Source: Rhodocyclaceae bacterium
GTDB lineage: Bacteria > Pseudomonadota > Gammaproteobacteria > Burkholderiales > Rhodocyclaceae
Reading direction: 5' to 3'
NCBI GenBank assembly: GCA_025353195.1
Contig: JANXRC010000021.1
Coordinates: 1-48,668 of the forward strand
Length of the DNA stretch: 48,668 nt
Shown: positions 48,067-48,668 of the stretch, one piece after another
Position numbering within the stretch: position 1 is the stretch's first letter
How the letters are laid out: every line of letters starts with the position of its first letter
Translations under genes and position numbers: made by a program
The notes under the pieces: model-generated
Database searches by the model: none
The model's input: the letters and a program-made list of their open reading frames with translations, nothing else
What the model was told of the DNA's origin: nothing

Positions 48067-48668
48067 ATGAAATACATCGACCACGGTGTAGGCGGCGACG
48101 CCGGCTGCATGAAGCTTGCCGAAGGCCCGGCGCCAAAGGCCGGCCCCGGCCAGATCCTGATCGAGGTGGTCTGCGCCGGCATCAACCGCCCCGACGTACT
48201 GCAACGCTGGGGCCGTTACCCGCCGCCGCCGGATGCCTCGCCCGTGCTCGGCCTGGAAGTTGCGGGCCGGGTCGCCGCGGTGGGCACCGGCGTCACGGAA
48301 TGGAAAGTCGGCGCCGGCGTTACGGCGCTGACAGCTGGCGGCGGCTACGCAGAATACTGCGTGGCGGCGGCCAGCCATGCGCTTGCGATTCCGCCGGGGA
48401 TGGACTTCGCCACCGCTGCAGCCCTGCCCGAAACCTGGTTTACGGCATGGGCCAACCTGGTCGATCTGGGCCGCCTGAATCGCGGCGAGCGGCTGCTGGT
48501 GCATGGTGGTTCGAGCGGCATCGGTCTGGTGGCGATCCAGTTGGCGAAGCATCTCGGCGCGGAATGCATAGTCACCGTTGGCAGCGAAGAGAAAGCAGCC
48601 TTCTGCCGTACCGCCGGAGCCACGCACGCGATCAACTACCGCAGCACCGACTTTGCCGAGGAAGTGAA
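48067..48668 (+). CDS. NAD(P)H:quinone oxidoreductase (zinc-type alcohol dehydrogenase superfamily), 3'-truncated
   Basis: First 200 codons of a PIG3/Qor-like reductase; the window ends inside the gene. MKYIDHGVGGDAGCMKLAEG, VCAGINRPDVLQRWGRYPPP, GLEVAGRVAAVG and the NAD(P) loop LLVHGGSSGIGLVAIQLAKH are typical. The stretch KVGAGVTALTAGGGYAEYC differs from the more usual VGDxVxAL form and resembles the VGAGDTA peptide encoded by the dispersed repeat. GGAGCATGGAACC precedes the ATG. Confidence 0.92.
   Translation, partial: MKYIDHGVGGDAGCMKLAEGPAPKAGPGQILIEVVCAGINRPDVLQRWGRYPPPPDASPVLGLEVAGRVAAVGTGVTEWKVGAGVTALTAGGGYAEYCVAAASHALAIPPGMDFATAAALPETWFTAWANLVDLGRLNRGERLLVHGGSSGIGLVAIQLAKHLGAECIVTVGSEEKAAFCRTAGATHAINYRSTDFAEEV

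Overview
The window is about 48.7 kb of GC-rich (roughly 60-65%) proteobacterial DNA. A complete reverse-type dissimilatory sulfite reductase cluster (dsrABEFHCMKLJOPNR followed by a siroheme-pathway methyltransferase), a haem-copper oxidase and an Rnf complex point to a chemolithotrophic or facultative sulfur-oxidising betaproteobacterium of the Sulfuritalea/Thiobacillus/Sulfuricella type. That placement is inferred from gene content; no database search was possible.

Layout. 1-991: the C-terminal part of a haem-copper oxidase subunit I. Its first 67 bases are an exact inverted copy of 284-350, probably a contig-end artefact. 1125-7138 (+): haem O synthase, a SCO protein, and two unusual membrane cytochromes b. 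One is fused to two [4Fe-4S] clusters and an MvhD/FlpD-like domain, the other to a plant-type [2Fe-2S] domain and an FAD/NAD(P)H reductase, with a small membrane-anchored protein between them. 7223-12441: a secreted unknown, then a two-gene operon with a PaaA-like di-iron protein, divergent from a PaaX-like repressor and an adrenodoxin-reductase-type flavoprotein; the shared promoter region carries TGATA/TATCA palindromes. 12464-15783 (-): a compact six-gene operon, divergent from dsr, encoding a small unknown protein, a Cas6-like protein, a tandem TusA, a DsrC-like protein lacking the penultimate cysteine, a helical unknown and a TauD-like dioxygenase. 15969-29272 (+): dsr and the SUMT gene. 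29412-33251: entericidin-like lipoprotein, DsbA-fold isomerase, MFS exporter, alanine dehydrogenase and hemerythrin. 33334-44708 (-): rnfB, a 1639-residue pyruvate:ferredoxin oxidoreductase, rnfCDGEA, an NqrM-like protein and a ferredoxin-NADP reductase in one tight operon. 45072-47890 (-): five small housekeeping-type genes. 48067 onward: a quinone oxidoreductase cut by the window end.

How it fits together. DsrEFH, DsrC and probably TusA-type carriers deliver sulfane sulfur to DsrAB. DsrMKJOP and DsrL return electrons to the quinone pool or NAD(P). The oxidase region is the respiratory end, and the two cytochrome b fusions look like quinone-linked modules exchanging electrons with ferredoxin or NAD(P)H. 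The rnf-PFOR-FNR operon couples pyruvate, ferredoxin, NAD(P)H and an ion gradient.

Beyond genes, two dispersed repeat families run through the window. One is a 26-28 bp element with seven clear copies, all lying inside coding sequences, in both orientations and several frames. The other is an intergenic GC-rich hairpin element, of which one copy appears to be read as the N-terminus of RnfG. No tRNA, rRNA, insertion sequence or CRISPR array was recognised.
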